From: Varibaculum timonense_A
GTDB lineage: Bacteria; Actinomycetota; Actinomycetes; Actinomycetales; Actinomycetaceae
Assembly: GCF_027694345.1 (NCBI RefSeq)
Contig: NZ_JAQEVU010000001.1
Span: 186,001 to 250,000, forward strand
Length of the DNA stretch: 64,000 nucleotides
Reading direction: 5' to 3'
In this document: one piece after another, positions 24,091 through 33,490 of the stretch
How positions within the stretch are numbered: position 1 is the stretch's first letter
Layout: every line of letters starts with the position of its first letter
The notes under the pieces: model-generated
The model's input: the letters and a program-made list of their open reading frames with translations, nothing else
Told to the model about the DNA's origin: nothing
Databases searched by the model: none
Translations under genes and position numbers: made by a program

Positions 24091-27000
24091 ATGAATGCTA
24101 GCAGTAAGACTAAAAGCTCTTGGAAACAGCAGGTTCCAGTATGCGCCGGTTGGGTTTACAGCTTGGGGGCTATCTTTTGCCTGATAACCATAGTTTTACG
24201 TTATCTGTTTGAATTCGGTTTTAACCGGATAACTGTCTATATACTGCTTACTTTGGGGGTACCGGCGCTTCCTACCTTATCGACGGCGGTACTGCTAGCT
24301 TTTGTAGCTCTCTTGTGTTTTATGCGAAAACGCCTGGCAGTAATCGTAATGATATCCATGCAATCCCTGATGGCTCTACTGTGTTTACTAACCTTAATTG
24401 TCTTATGGTTCGATGGAGAACTAAAACAGAAATATGCGTTAGAACCAGCAATTTTTCTGGTTATCGCGATTGGAATCATCGTCCTTTTAACTAAATCTGT
24501 CTCTGGATTTTGGGGGCGGGTAAAGCTGCGTTCCCTGTTAGTTGGCTTCAGCATAGTATTGGCGGGGGAGGCAATCTTATTTGGAATTGCTTTTGCTTTG
24601 ACCCGCCACCTCACGCCAGCAACTATTGCCTCTTCGGATATAGCGCTGTGGGTGCTGCGACGTATCAGCGGATTACCGTTCTTGTCTACGCCTCAAATAA
24701 ATACCCTGTTGCGAGAATTTCCCGGAATCAAAGCATTATCGCTGATAGTGATGATTCTGTCGGCAGTTATTATCTTCTATGCGGTGATGCGTATTCTGAT
24801 TGGTCAACGCTGCGAAATTCGCAGCAAACGAGATGACCTGCGTTTACGTAAACTTTTGATTCAATGGGGAGCAGAAGATTCCCTAGGGTATTTCGCTACT
24901 CGTAATAATCGCACGGTGATTTTCAGTTCCGATGAATCCTCAGCTATCTCCTATGGAGTCAGCGGGGGAATAGCTTTAGCCGCCGGTGACCCGATTGGAA
25001 ACCCGGATTCCTGGGAAGACGTGGTTTTACGCTGGAAAAAGCATTGTTACAGTCAAGGTTGGATTCCAGCCGTGATAGCGGCCAGCGCTCAAGGAGCCAG
25101 AGTCTACCGGCGCAGCGGGATGATGGTGAAAAAAATGGGAGACGAGGCCATCATCTCCGCTGACAGATTTGATGAAAACTCGGTACATGGTCGCGCACTC
25201 CTGGCTGCTCAACGGCGGATTAGACGTAGCGGAATCAATATCGAAGTGCGCCGCCAAAGCGAAATCACTCCCTGTGAGCTAAGCGAACTAGAAATGGCAG
25301 CCAGCCTGTTTCGGATTGGGAATGAACGCGGCTTCTCAATGAGCCTAGATAGAGTGTTCGCCCCTCAAGATGATCGACAACTTATTTGCACCGCGAGAGG
25401 AAACAACGGTGAACTACAGTGTTTACTGACTTTTGTTCCCTGGGGGCCGCGCGGAGTCTCTCTGAATTTGATGCGCAGGGCAAAAAATGCTGCCAACGGG
25501 GTAGTAGAAGCAATGGTGCTGCAAATGCTGCAACACGGCTTTGAACAGGGTATTGATCGGTTCTCGCTCAATTTCGCCATGTTTAGAGAAATATTTGTTG
25601 AGGGCGAATCGGTAGATGCCACTCTTAACGACCGTTTTAAACGGATTCTGTTTATTAAGGCTTCAAAGTTTTGGCAGTTGCAGTCCCTATATGAATCTAA
25701 CGCCCGTTACAATCCACGTTGGTTAAGCAGGTATATGTGCTTTTCTTCGGACCCGCTAGTGCCTTTGACTCTAATAGCTGCCGGTTGTTTAGAAGGCTTT
25801 ATTCCCGCGCCCGCCTCTTTGCTGACTCTCAAAGGAACTCAATGGGAAGCAGACGAAGAGTATTTAACTCAGCTGAAACATATCCGCCAAGAACTCACCT
25901 CTCAGGCGGTTACCTATAAACTCACCGACCAGCAGAAAGTCCGCCGTAAAAAAGCAGAAAAGCTATTATCGGTCGGGATAGAGCCTTTCCCTCCCGGTTT
26001 TGACCTAGGCGAGCCTTTGGAAAAGGTGTTTAAGCAAATAACTAACCGCGGGGCTCTAACCTCACTACCTGGGGGTAATGCTCAAAATGCTGACATTAAT
26101 CCCCCTGGCAGCGCTGCTAGCGTGACTGAGGCATCCACTTGCGGGAATTCGCCCTTAAAAACCCATGGCCGCATCGTAGCAAAACGCAACCATGGGGGAG
26201 TATGGTTCTGGGATTTATATGACCGGGGAACCTACCTCCAAGTAGTTTTAGAAAAACAACACCTAGCTTCCCGAGACTTCGCTAATCTGCCCCTACTTGA
26301 CCTGGGAGATCAAATAGTCGTCAGCGGAACCTGCGGCACTTCCCGCAACGGCACGCCCTCACTAATTGCCCAAAAATGGGTGCTAGCTGCAAAAGCGCTT
26401 CGCCCCTCACCCCACCCGAAAGAAAACCTAGACGAGAAAACCTCCGCTCGCGACCGCACCCTAACGCTGCGTAACGACCCTGTAGCTCTGCAAATGCTAG
26501 AAGAACGCTCGCGGGCATTAACAGCGGTACGTGCGGAGCTTGCTCAGGCAGGATTTTTAGAAGTAGAAACCCCGATACTGCAAGCCGTGCAAGGCGGCGC
26601 TAATGCGCGTCCGTTTGTAACCCGCTCTAATGCTTACTCTATCGATATGTTTTTGCGTATCGCCCCCGAGCTATATCTAAAACGCCTGGCAGTGGCGGGA
26701 ATGGGGGCAATTTTTGAAATGGGACGCTCTTTCCGTAACGAGGGCGCTGACGCAACTCATAACCCCGAGTTTACGTCTCTAGAGGTTTATAAGGCGGGCG
26801 CTGACTACCTGGAGATGATGACTTTAACCCGCAAACTCTACCAGAGGGCGGCGCGCGCGATTCATGGACGAGAAATCGCTTTACGTCCCCTTAGCGACCC
26901 GGGAAATCAAAAGATTGAGCGTAGCGTAAAGGGAACAGATTATTATGCCTACGATATTTCTGGAGACTGGCCGGCAATTCCGGTTTACCAAGCCATCTCT

Positions 27001-27510
27001 AAGGCTTTAGAGGAAGAAATCACGGCAGATACTGGGGAGAGCGTTCTCCGGCAAGCTTGCCAGAAGTTCGGTATCGAAACTCCTCCCGGAGCTGACCATG
27101 GAAGATTAATCGGGGCGCTCTATGATGAGCTGGTCGAGGCTAAAACCACTCGCCCCACTTTCTATATGGATTTCCCGGTTTCATCTTCGCCGCTGACCCG
27201 AAAACACCGTGCCCATCCGCGCCTGGCAGAACGCTGGGATTTGGTGGCTTTTGGTATGGAACTAGGAACCGCCTATACCGAACTGACAGATCCGCGTGAA
27301 CAGCGGGAACGTTTTACTCAGCAGTCGCTGGCGGCCGCTGCGGGTGACCCGGAAGCAATGAGCCTAGATGAAGATTTCTTGAACTGTTTAGAACTGGGAT
27401 TATTGCCTTTGGGAGGGCTAGGATTAGGAATGGATCGCATGGTAATGATGCTGCTAGGTTGCGATATTCGCCAAGTGCTGGCATTCCCGTTCGTCAAACC
27501 GCGAAGCTGA
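24091..27510 (+). CDS. lysX: bifunctional lysylphosphatidylglycerol synthase / lysyl-tRNA synthetase
   Basis: About 1139 residues from ATG 24091. A membrane part of about seven spans occupies residues 15-245. A cytoplasmic MprF-type DUF2156 transferase domain (about 260-600) contains ISYGVSGGIALAAGDPIG and FSLNFAMFREIFVEG. An OB-fold and class II LysRS domain (about 690-1139) has motif 2 in FRNEGADATHNPEFTS and motif 3 in GLGLGMDRMVMMLLG. LysX charges tRNA-Lys and moves Lys onto phosphatidylglycerol, lowering surface charge and giving resistance to cationic peptides. The DUF2156-LysRS linker (about 640-720) is Ala/Gly-rich. The cell presumably has another LysRS elsewhere. Confidence 0.93.
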   Translation: MNASSKTKSSWKQQVPVCAGWVYSLGAIFCLITIVLRYLFEFGFNRITVYILLTLGVPALPTLSTAVLLAFVALLCFMRKRLAVIVMISMQSLMALLCLLTLIVLWFDGELKQKYALEPAIFLVIAIGIIVLLTKSVSGFWGRVKLRSLLVGFSIVLAGEAILFGIAFALTRHLTPATIASSDIALWVLRRISGLPFLSTPQINTLLREFPGIKALSLIVMILSAVIIFYAVMRILIGQRCEIRSKRDDLRLRKLLIQWGAEDSLGYFATRNNRTVIFSSDESSAISYGVSGGIALAAGDPIGNPDSWEDVVLRWKKHCYSQGWIPAVIAASAQGARVYRRSGMMVKKMGDEAIISADRFDENSVHGRALLAAQRRIRRSGINIEVRRQSEITPCELSELEMAASLFRIGNERGFSMSLDRVFAPQDDRQLICTARGNNGELQCLLTFVPWGPRGVSLNLMRRAKNAANGVVEAMVLQMLQHGFEQGIDRFSLNFAMFREIFVEGESVDATLNDRFKRILFIKASKFWQLQSLYESNARYNPRWLSRYMCFSSDPLVPLTLIAAGCLEGFIPAPASLLTLKGTQWEADEEYLTQLKHIRQELTSQAVTYKLTDQQKVRRKKAEKLLSVGIEPFPPGFDLGEPLEKVFKQITNRGALTSLPGGNAQNADINPPGSAASVTEASTCGNSPLKTHGRIVAKRNHGGVWFWDLYDRGTYLQVVLEKQHLASRDFANLPLLDLGDQIVVSGTCGTSRNGTPSLIAQKWVLAAKALRPSPHPKENLDEKTSARDRTLTLRNDPVALQMLEERSRALTAVRAELAQAGFLEVETPILQAVQGGANARPFVTRSNAYSIDMFLRIAPELYLKRLAVAGMGAIFEMGRSFRNEGADATHNPEFTSLEVYKAGADYLEMMTLTRKLYQRAARAIHGREIALRPLSDPGNQKIERSVKGTDYYAYDISGDWPAIPVYQAISKALEEEITADTGESVLRQACQKFGIETPPGADHGRLIGALYDELVEAKTTRPTFYMDFPVSSSPLTRKHRAHPRLAERWDLVAFGMELGTAYTELTDPREQRERFTQQSLAAAAGDPEAMSLDEDFLNCLELGLLPLGGLGLGMDRMVMMLLGCDIRQVLAFPFVKPRS

Positions 27511-27532
27511 AATCCGAAATAGGTTGGAATCA

Positions 27533-28471
27533 ATGGATAATCAGAAGAACAAGCTGGTGTCAGTAGCAGCAGTAGTGCTGACTTTACCTCTAAAAATGCC
27601 GCAACTGCCCGAGCGGGGAACCACCGTTCTAGGGCAGGCGCAACGTCCGGGAGTGGGGGAGGCAGCAGAGGTAATGATAGCTGCCGCTCGCCAGGCAGTA
27701 CCGGTAATCAACCTGTCTTGCCTGGGAACTGGTCCTAACTCTACCCAGGCACGCCAAGTGCTGCGCAAAGCCAATATCCAGACCAAAGCGGTCGAAGTAG
27801 TTGGCGATATTGGCATGAAAATCCAGATGATTGAGACTGGAGGCTACTATGCCTCGGTGCTCACTACCGGGGTGGAGGTCGATATTTCTGCCCTGGAACT
27901 AACTAAAGTTGCCTTGCAACCGGGCGACTTAGTATATATTTCCGCTGGCGACCTCATACATTCCTCGTATCGTTCCGCTCTGGGGCAATGGTTACCCACC
28001 ATAGCCGCTGAGGTAACGGTAGTGATGGCTGCTACTCCTCGAATATCGCAAATTGACCCGCACTATGTTTCCCAGGTGCTACCTTACGTTGATGTCCTGA
28101 CCTGTAACGAGCACGAGTCTCGATTCTTACCCGGCTCTGTTGGGCATCTTAGCTGCGGATATGTGGCGGAAAAGCTTCCAGAATCTGCCTGGGCGGTAGA
28201 GCGGGTGGGCTCTCACGGTGCGAAACTTATTGATGCTCACCGTGAAACCATGATTCCCTCTCTGAATGTGAAAGCTGTCGATACTTTGGGGGTAGGGGCG
28301 GCTCATACCGGGGTTTTGCTGGCGGAACTGGTTAAAGGGCATAAGCGCCGGGAAGCTCTGGCCAGGGCGAATATCGCCGGGGCTTTAGCAGCTACGAAGG
28401 AGGGAAATGATGCCTGCCCTGATGAAGTCGAAATTAGTCGATATCTCGATAAAATCGTTTTCTGGTCTTAA
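27533..28471 (+). CDS. PfkB-fold protein lacking the catalytic Asp
   Basis: About 312 residues with ribokinase-like features: an N-terminal LPERGTTVLGQAQRPGVGEAAEVMIAAAR segment, a central VDVLTCNEHESRFL and a C-terminal anion-hole region. That last region reads DTLGVGAAHTGVLLAEL, whereas active PfkB kinases have D-T-x-G-A-G-D-A. The Asp that acts as base is Ala here, and the GG substrate motif near residue 40 is also weak. It may be a non-catalytic or altered-function member. ATG 27533 has AGG 10 bases upstream. It lies alone between lysX and ftsK. Confidence 0.75.
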   Translation: MDNQKNKLVSVAAVVLTLPLKMPQLPERGTTVLGQAQRPGVGEAAEVMIAAARQAVPVINLSCLGTGPNSTQARQVLRKANIQTKAVEVVGDIGMKIQMIETGGYYASVLTTGVEVDISALELTKVALQPGDLVYISAGDLIHSSYRSALGQWLPTIAAEVTVVMAATPRISQIDPHYVSQVLPYVDVLTCNEHESRFLPGSVGHLSCGYVAEKLPESAWAVERVGSHGAKLIDAHRETMIPSLNVKAVDTLGVGAAHTGVLLAELVKGHKRREALARANIAGALAATKEGNDACPDEVEISRYLDKIVFWS

Positions 28472-28572
28472 AGGCTGATTGTGGCGTAGAAATCCCTTTG
28501 AACAGCTAATTTGTTTATTTGCGGCGTGGCAGTCGTCGGGAAGTAATCCTTGAAAGGTAAATTGCCATTGTT

Positions 28573-31089
28573 ATGGTAGCGAGAAAAACTAATAAGAATC
28601 AGAATTCAGATAGCCCGGAAACCGGTAATTCCCGCTTGCGAGACGGGATAGCTTTTTTACTAATTGCCCTGGCTGCAATGTCGGCTTTAACCGAATGGTT
28701 CTCCATGGACGCCCTCGCTACCCGGATGCTCCATCATCTAGCTGCCGGTTTGCTAGGTATCTACAGTATTTTTGCCCCGCTGCTTTTAGTGTGGGCAGCC
28801 ATTAGCCTGTTCCGTCACCGCGACCCGGAGGGTTCTCAGCTGCACATTCTGGTGGGCACCATTGGAATGGCAGCCGCCCTAAACGGCATCACCCATGTGG
28901 CTTGCTCTAGCCCCAATATCAGCAATTTTGCGGCAATTGAGAGCTCGGGCGGTATTTTGGGGTGGTTATTTGGGCATCCGCTCAAAATTATTGTTACTGC
29001 GGTAGGGGCGGTAATTCTGCTGGTTTTACTGGGATTATATTCCCTGCTAATCGCCACTAATACTTCTTTGTCTCAGGCTTTTGGAGCAATCAGTAAGCTG
29101 TTTCACCGTTTCCAGGACACTGTTAATGAAAAGAAAGACCAAGCGGGCAGTATCAGCGAGAATCAAACAGACGATACCGACCAGACCGGTGGGCAGGACG
29201 AGCCGGCTTCTAAGACGACCAGGCGGCTTAAACGTTGGGAACGTCTAGCAGCGCAAGCATCAGACAATGAGGATAACTCCGAATCTGCCACCACGATTCT
29301 TCAATCTCCGGAGCAAGCTGCGAAAACCGAAAAACCAGCGCGTACTACCCGGTTAAAGCTACCGGAAGAAACTGCAAAGACCGAAGTGCTAGCAACCCCT
29401 AGCGCGCAGGCTACCGATTCAGCTGCGACTGAACAAGTCGAGGAAGATGACTCCCAGCTGCAACTGCCGGGAGCCGGTCAGGCGGGGATAGAACTGGCCG
29501 ATGGACAAACCTATGACTTACCCAGTGAAGAACTGCTGGTAAAAGGAAAACCACATAAAGTTCGGTCGGAGGCTAATGACCGGGTAGTATCCGCCCTAGA
29601 GGCAGTGTTTACCGAGTTCGGGGTGGACGTTTCAGTGACCGGTTTTTCCCGCGGGCCGACCGTAACCCGTTATGAACTTGAACTGGGACCAGGGGTAAAG
29701 GTAGAAAAAATTACCAACCTTAAAAATAATATCGCTTACGCGGTAGCCAGTGCTGACGTGCGCATTCTATCCCCGATTCCCGGTAAGAGCGCTATCGGGA
29801 TTGAGATTCCTAATACCGACCGTGAAATTGTGGTACTGGGTGATGTGCTGCGTTCTGCCGCCGCTCATCAGTCGAGCCATCCGATGCTGGTTGGGGTGGG
29901 CAAAGATGTCGAAGGCGGATATGTAGTTACCAACCTGGCTAAGACCCCTCACCTTTTGGTAGCGGGAGCTACCGGTTCTGGTAAATCATCTTTCGTGAAC
30001 TCGATGATTACCTCTTTATTGATGCGTTCAACTCCGGAACAGGTGCGTTTAATCCTGGTTGATCCTAAACGGGTGGAATTAACTATTTACGAGGGGATTC
30101 CGCATCTAATTACCCCGATTATTACCGACCCCAAGAAAGCGGCGGAAGCCCTGGAATGGGCGGTAAAAGAAATGGATCACCGCTACAACGATATGGCCAA
30201 TTTCGGGCATAAACATATTGTTTCTTTCAATCAGGCAGTTCGGGAAGGAACCGTCATCGCCCCGCCTGGTTCGCAGCGTGAAATCGCAACCTACCCCTAT
30301 TTATTAATTGTGGTAGATGAGTTAGCCGATTTGATGATGATTGCTCCCCGGGACGTAGAGGCCTCTATCCAGCGGATTACCCAGTTAGGGCGCGCCGCTG
30401 GTATTCACCTAGTGGTTGCTACCCAGCGTCCCTCGGTAGATGTTGTAACCGGTATTATTAAAGCCAATATTCCCTCCCGACTGGCTTTTGCGACCTCTTC
30501 GATTACTGATTCCCGCACTATTTTGGATCAAGGAGGTGCGGAGGCTCTTATCGGTCAAGGTGACTCTTTGTATCTTCCCGCCGGTACCTCTAAGCCTTTA
30601 CGTATTCAAGGAGCCTGGGTGGGTGAGGACGAGATTCAAAAAGTAGTTGATGCGGTCAAAGAGCAGATGAGCCCGAAATATCGCGAGGATGTGATTGTCA
30701 AGGAGGAAGATAAACCCAAGGTTGCGGAAGATATTGGGGATGATCTTGATGACCTGTTAGAAGCGGCGCAATTGGTGGTAAATACTCAACTGGGCTCTAC
30801 CTCTATGTTGCAGCGTAAACTGCGGGTAGGTTTTGCGCGTGCCGGCAGGCTAATGGATTTACTGGAGTCTAGGGAAATTGTCGGTCCATCTCGAGGGTCT
30901 AAAGCCCGGGAAGTGCTGGTTTCTCCCGAACAGTTACCAGAAGTATTAGCAATGTTGCGAGGGGAGAAACCCTCCGCGAAAGTTGCCGATTCGCCCTCGC
31001 CAAATGCGCTAACCAGCGAAGATGTCTCACTTTTGGAAGAAGTTGAGGGTGAAAGCGAGGAAGACGCTTGGGAACTTACTGGGCGCTAA
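28573..31089 (+). CDS. ftsK: DNA translocase FtsK
   Basis: The protein has 838 residues. Four membrane spans lie within residues 22-170, then a low-complexity linker to about 300, and the motor domain with Walker A GATGSGKS near 466, VDPKRVEL and LLIVVDELADLMM (Walker B). The C-terminal winged-helix gamma domain (about 740-805) contains SMLQRKLRVGFARAGRLMDLLE and reads DNA polarity (KOPS-type sites). FtsK pumps chromosome termini through the division septum. No operon partner is close: 101 bases before it and 50 after. Confidence 0.95.
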   Translation: MVARKTNKNQNSDSPETGNSRLRDGIAFLLIALAAMSALTEWFSMDALATRMLHHLAAGLLGIYSIFAPLLLVWAAISLFRHRDPEGSQLHILVGTIGMAAALNGITHVACSSPNISNFAAIESSGGILGWLFGHPLKIIVTAVGAVILLVLLGLYSLLIATNTSLSQAFGAISKLFHRFQDTVNEKKDQAGSISENQTDDTDQTGGQDEPASKTTRRLKRWERLAAQASDNEDNSESATTILQSPEQAAKTEKPARTTRLKLPEETAKTEVLATPSAQATDSAATEQVEEDDSQLQLPGAGQAGIELADGQTYDLPSEELLVKGKPHKVRSEANDRVVSALEAVFTEFGVDVSVTGFSRGPTVTRYELELGPGVKVEKITNLKNNIAYAVASADVRILSPIPGKSAIGIEIPNTDREIVVLGDVLRSAAAHQSSHPMLVGVGKDVEGGYVVTNLAKTPHLLVAGATGSGKSSFVNSMITSLLMRSTPEQVRLILVDPKRVELTIYEGIPHLITPIITDPKKAAEALEWAVKEMDHRYNDMANFGHKHIVSFNQAVREGTVIAPPGSQREIATYPYLLIVVDELADLMMIAPRDVEASIQRITQLGRAAGIHLVVATQRPSVDVVTGIIKANIPSRLAFATSSITDSRTILDQGGAEALIGQGDSLYLPAGTSKPLRIQGAWVGEDEIQKVVDAVKEQMSPKYREDVIVKEEDKPKVAEDIGDDLDDLLEAAQLVVNTQLGSTSMLQRKLRVGFARAGRLMDLLESREIVGPSRGSKAREVLVSPEQLPEVLAMLRGEKPSAKVADSPSPNALTSEDVSLLEEVEGESEEDAWELTGR

Positions 31090-31139
31090 GCACCTATAAT
31101 GCGGTTTAAGAGCACAAAAATCTATTAGGGTAGTAGTTG

Positions 31140-32459
31140 ATGGAAAGTAAAGATAAGCCTACGGCTTCCCCAACCAGCTGGCAGCAGATAATCCCGAACG
31201 TCCTCACAATCGTGCGAATCGTGCTGGTTCCGGTTTTTATTGTGCTGATGATTCTGTATCATTTGCGCGCTTCTACTGTGCTACTAGCCTTCTCGCTGCT
31301 AGTTTTCATGGTGGCTGCCTACACGGATCATCTGGATGGAAAACTGGCGCGCCGTTGGCAAGTAGTATCTAACTTTGGAAAACTCCTTGACCCCATTGCT
31401 GACAAAGCCCTGATGATTTCGGCTTTTGTCTTACTGTCCCTGTTTCAAAACCTGTGGTGGTGGTTTACCGCAGTAGTGATTTTGCGGGAGCTGGCAGTCA
31501 CCGGGTTGCGGATGTATTTACTGCGTTCTGGGGAAGTACTTCCCGCCTCCAAGGGGGGCAAGATTAAGACCAGTCTGCAGATTTTAATGGTGTTCCTGTG
31601 GATGCTGGCGGGGATTTGTTATCCTCTCCATGCGCAATTGGGAATTTTCATTATGTATTTAGCAATCGCTGCCTTGATTGCTGCCTTCGTAGCTACTGTT
31701 CTTTCGGGAATGGTGTATTTCCTAGATGCTCACGATAACCAGAAGAAACAAGCTGAGCATCCAGAAACTGAAAGCAACCCGGAAGATAAACCAGCTCACA
31801 GTAGCGATAAACAGCCTGGGGACAAGAATAAAGAATCCCTAAAACCGCAGGAAAAAGCTAGCGATTCTACCTCCGGAGATTGCAACTCCCCCAAAGATTT
31901 ACCGACCAAGGGCGATAAACCGCTTAGCGATAGCTCCCGGGATTTGGTAAAGAATTCCGTATCTAAGGGCGAGGACGAGGCGAAGTTAGATACTAAAGAA
32001 AAGGGGGAGGAAAAAGAAAAAGACTCATCTCCTTCTAGTGAACTGGATTCTGCAGAAAACACCTCGCATAAAGCCGCTTTCCCTTCCCGTAGGCAAAGGC
32101 GAGCCAAACAAAAGGCGTCAGGCACAGACCAGGCTGGCTTAGAACGTGGGGACAGTGAACAAGTAACTGGGCTTGACTCCCCTAAGGTCGAAGCTACTTC
32201 TATTCCGCATTCGCGCTTCGACGTGCCGGATTTATCGCAAAACTCTGCTCAGGCTGCTAAGAACCACGGGTCAATAGAAATCGAGGAGTCGTCCTCAGAA
32301 TCTGAGAAACTAGCCGATAAACCCGATAAAGCGGGTAGTGATGATTCGGAAACTAAGAGTCTGTCTACCGAAACTGACCGTGAAGAGACGGCTAAAGAGG
32401 CTAAGAGCCGATTTGCGCTTTCGCGTTCCCAGATGCGGCGCAACCATAAAAAGAAATAA
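31140..32459 (+). CDS. pgsA: CDP-diacylglycerol-glycerol-3-phosphate 3-phosphatidyltransferase with long tail
   Basis: About 439 residues. The first 200 are a normal PgsA with the CDP-alcohol phosphotransferase motif TDHLDGKLARRW...GKLLDPIAD (about 62-90) and several membrane spans. The enzyme makes phosphatidylglycerol phosphate, the precursor of the lipid that LysX modifies. From about residue 200 the protein runs on for 240 highly charged Ser/Lys/Glu/Asp residues (KEKGEEKEKDSSPSSELDS and similar), ending RRNHKKK. The tail should be cytoplasmic and disordered. ATG 31140 is taken over TTG 31137. Confidence 0.92.
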   Translation: MESKDKPTASPTSWQQIIPNVLTIVRIVLVPVFIVLMILYHLRASTVLLAFSLLVFMVAAYTDHLDGKLARRWQVVSNFGKLLDPIADKALMISAFVLLSLFQNLWWWFTAVVILRELAVTGLRMYLLRSGEVLPASKGGKIKTSLQILMVFLWMLAGICYPLHAQLGIFIMYLAIAALIAAFVATVLSGMVYFLDAHDNQKKQAEHPETESNPEDKPAHSSDKQPGDKNKESLKPQEKASDSTSGDCNSPKDLPTKGDKPLSDSSRDLVKNSVSKGEDEAKLDTKEKGEEKEKDSSPSSELDSAENTSHKAAFPSRRQRRAKQKASGTDQAGLERGDSEQVTGLDSPKVEATSIPHSRFDVPDLSQNSAQAAKNHGSIEIEESSSESEKLADKPDKAGSDDSETKSLSTETDREETAKEAKSRFALSRSQMRRNHKKK

Positions 32460-32631
32460 GCAGCCAGCTAAATCACATAGCTGTGAACACTCGCACTTTT
32501 AGGGAATAACGGAATGAGAACGTAAATAGCGGTGTTGGAATTAATGTAAAGCAAAACGAGGATATGTGACTAGCGATTGCCACGACCAGCTCAAAGCCCG
32601 ATGAGGCAATCCGCAGATAAGGGGATATGCT

Positions 32632-32952
32632 ATGGATATGACGGAAAAAGATACGGAGAAGAAAACACCGTTGCTGCGTGAAGAGATTGGTCAAGTCTTA
32701 AGAATGGTGCGGCGTTCTCAAGGGCGTACTTTACGAGAGGTTTCCACCAGCGCCCAGGTGTCTTTGGGATATCTTTCCGAGGTTGAGCGGGGACAAAAAG
32801 AGGCATCTTCAGAGCTTTTGGCTTCAATCTGCAAAGCCTTAGAAGTACCGATGGCAATGGTACTGCGGGAAGTCTCTTTACGGGTTGCGGTAGCCGAGGG
32901 GCTTTCGGTGCGTCGTCAGATGCCCGAAGTTCCGGTACATTCGGTAGTCTAG
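32632..32952 (+). CDS. clgR: ClgR-type XRE transcription regulator
   Basis: The protein has 106 residues with an XRE helix-turn-helix at about 15-70 (GQVLRMVRRSQGRTLREVSTSAQVSLGYLSEVERGQKEASSELLASICKAL). Size, motif and location between pgsA and recA match ClgR, which activates clp protease and related genes in actinobacteria and is itself removed by Clp proteolysis. The C-terminus MPEVPVHSVV ends in small hydrophobic residues, compatible with a degradation tag. The next gene starts 5 bases later. Confidence 0.88.
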   Translation: MDMTEKDTEKKTPLLREEIGQVLRMVRRSQGRTLREVSTSAQVSLGYLSEVERGQKEASSELLASICKALEVPMAMVLREVSLRVAVAEGLSVRRQMPEVPVHSVV

Positions 32953-32956
32953 CCAG

Positions 32957-33223
32957 GTGAAGCGCTCCGAATTTGATTATGCCCTGAAAGCCGTTTTTGG
33001 ACAGGCTTTCGGGGCATCTTTATTGACTGATTTGTACTTACCCCAGTTGGGGGCTACTCCCGCGCAGGCCTTAGCGGCGGGAAAAGATTTACAACAGATT
33101 TGGGATTCATTACTTGTAGAGACTGATAGCGACCCCGAATTGCGTTTTATTCACCGCGCTGACCAGCGAACTTTAGATGAGCTTTGTGCAAAAGGGGTTT
33201 TAAGGAAAAAATCCCGGAAATAG
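32957..33223 (+). CDS. DUF3046 family protein
   Basis: The protein has 88 residues, from GTG 32957 with AGCCAGG upstream. MKRSEFDYALKAVFGQAFGASLLTDLYLPQLGATPAQALAAGKDLQQIW matches the DUF3046 pattern (short proteins just upstream of recA in actinobacteria). No function is established for the family. It probably shares a transcript with clgR. Its C-terminus is longer and more basic than usual. Confidence 0.82.
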   Translation: MKRSEFDYALKAVFGQAFGASLLTDLYLPQLGATPAQALAAGKDLQQIWDSLLVETDSDPELRFIHRADQRTLDELCAKGVLRKKSRK

Positions 33224-33292
33224 CCGGGGCTTTTATTTTTTAAGGACGCAGACCGATTTTTCGGATTGCTCTTGTCGGCGTGCCGAATTTGT

Positions 33293-33306
33293 CGAACATC
33301 TGTTCG
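33293..33306. promoter_or_regulatory. LexA (SOS) box before recA
   Basis: CGAACATCTGTTCG is a perfect palindromic match to the actinobacterial/Gram-positive SOS box CGAAC-N4-GTTCG. It lies 184 bases before the recA start, so recA (and recX) should be LexA-repressed and DNA-damage-induced. Confidence 0.88.
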
Positions 33307-33490
33307 CTAGATAAAGTTGTACCCAGGCGCGCAGCCAGCGATTTATCCTCGTCGGATTATCGCCAGGCTGTTAAACGTATCTGGTCGTGCGTAGCGTCAG
33401 CTTGGAACCTCGGTGAGGGGAACACCAAGGCAGGGGAAACCCAGACCAGCCTATTAACAGTTCGGAGAGAACCAGAAAGGACTAACTACC

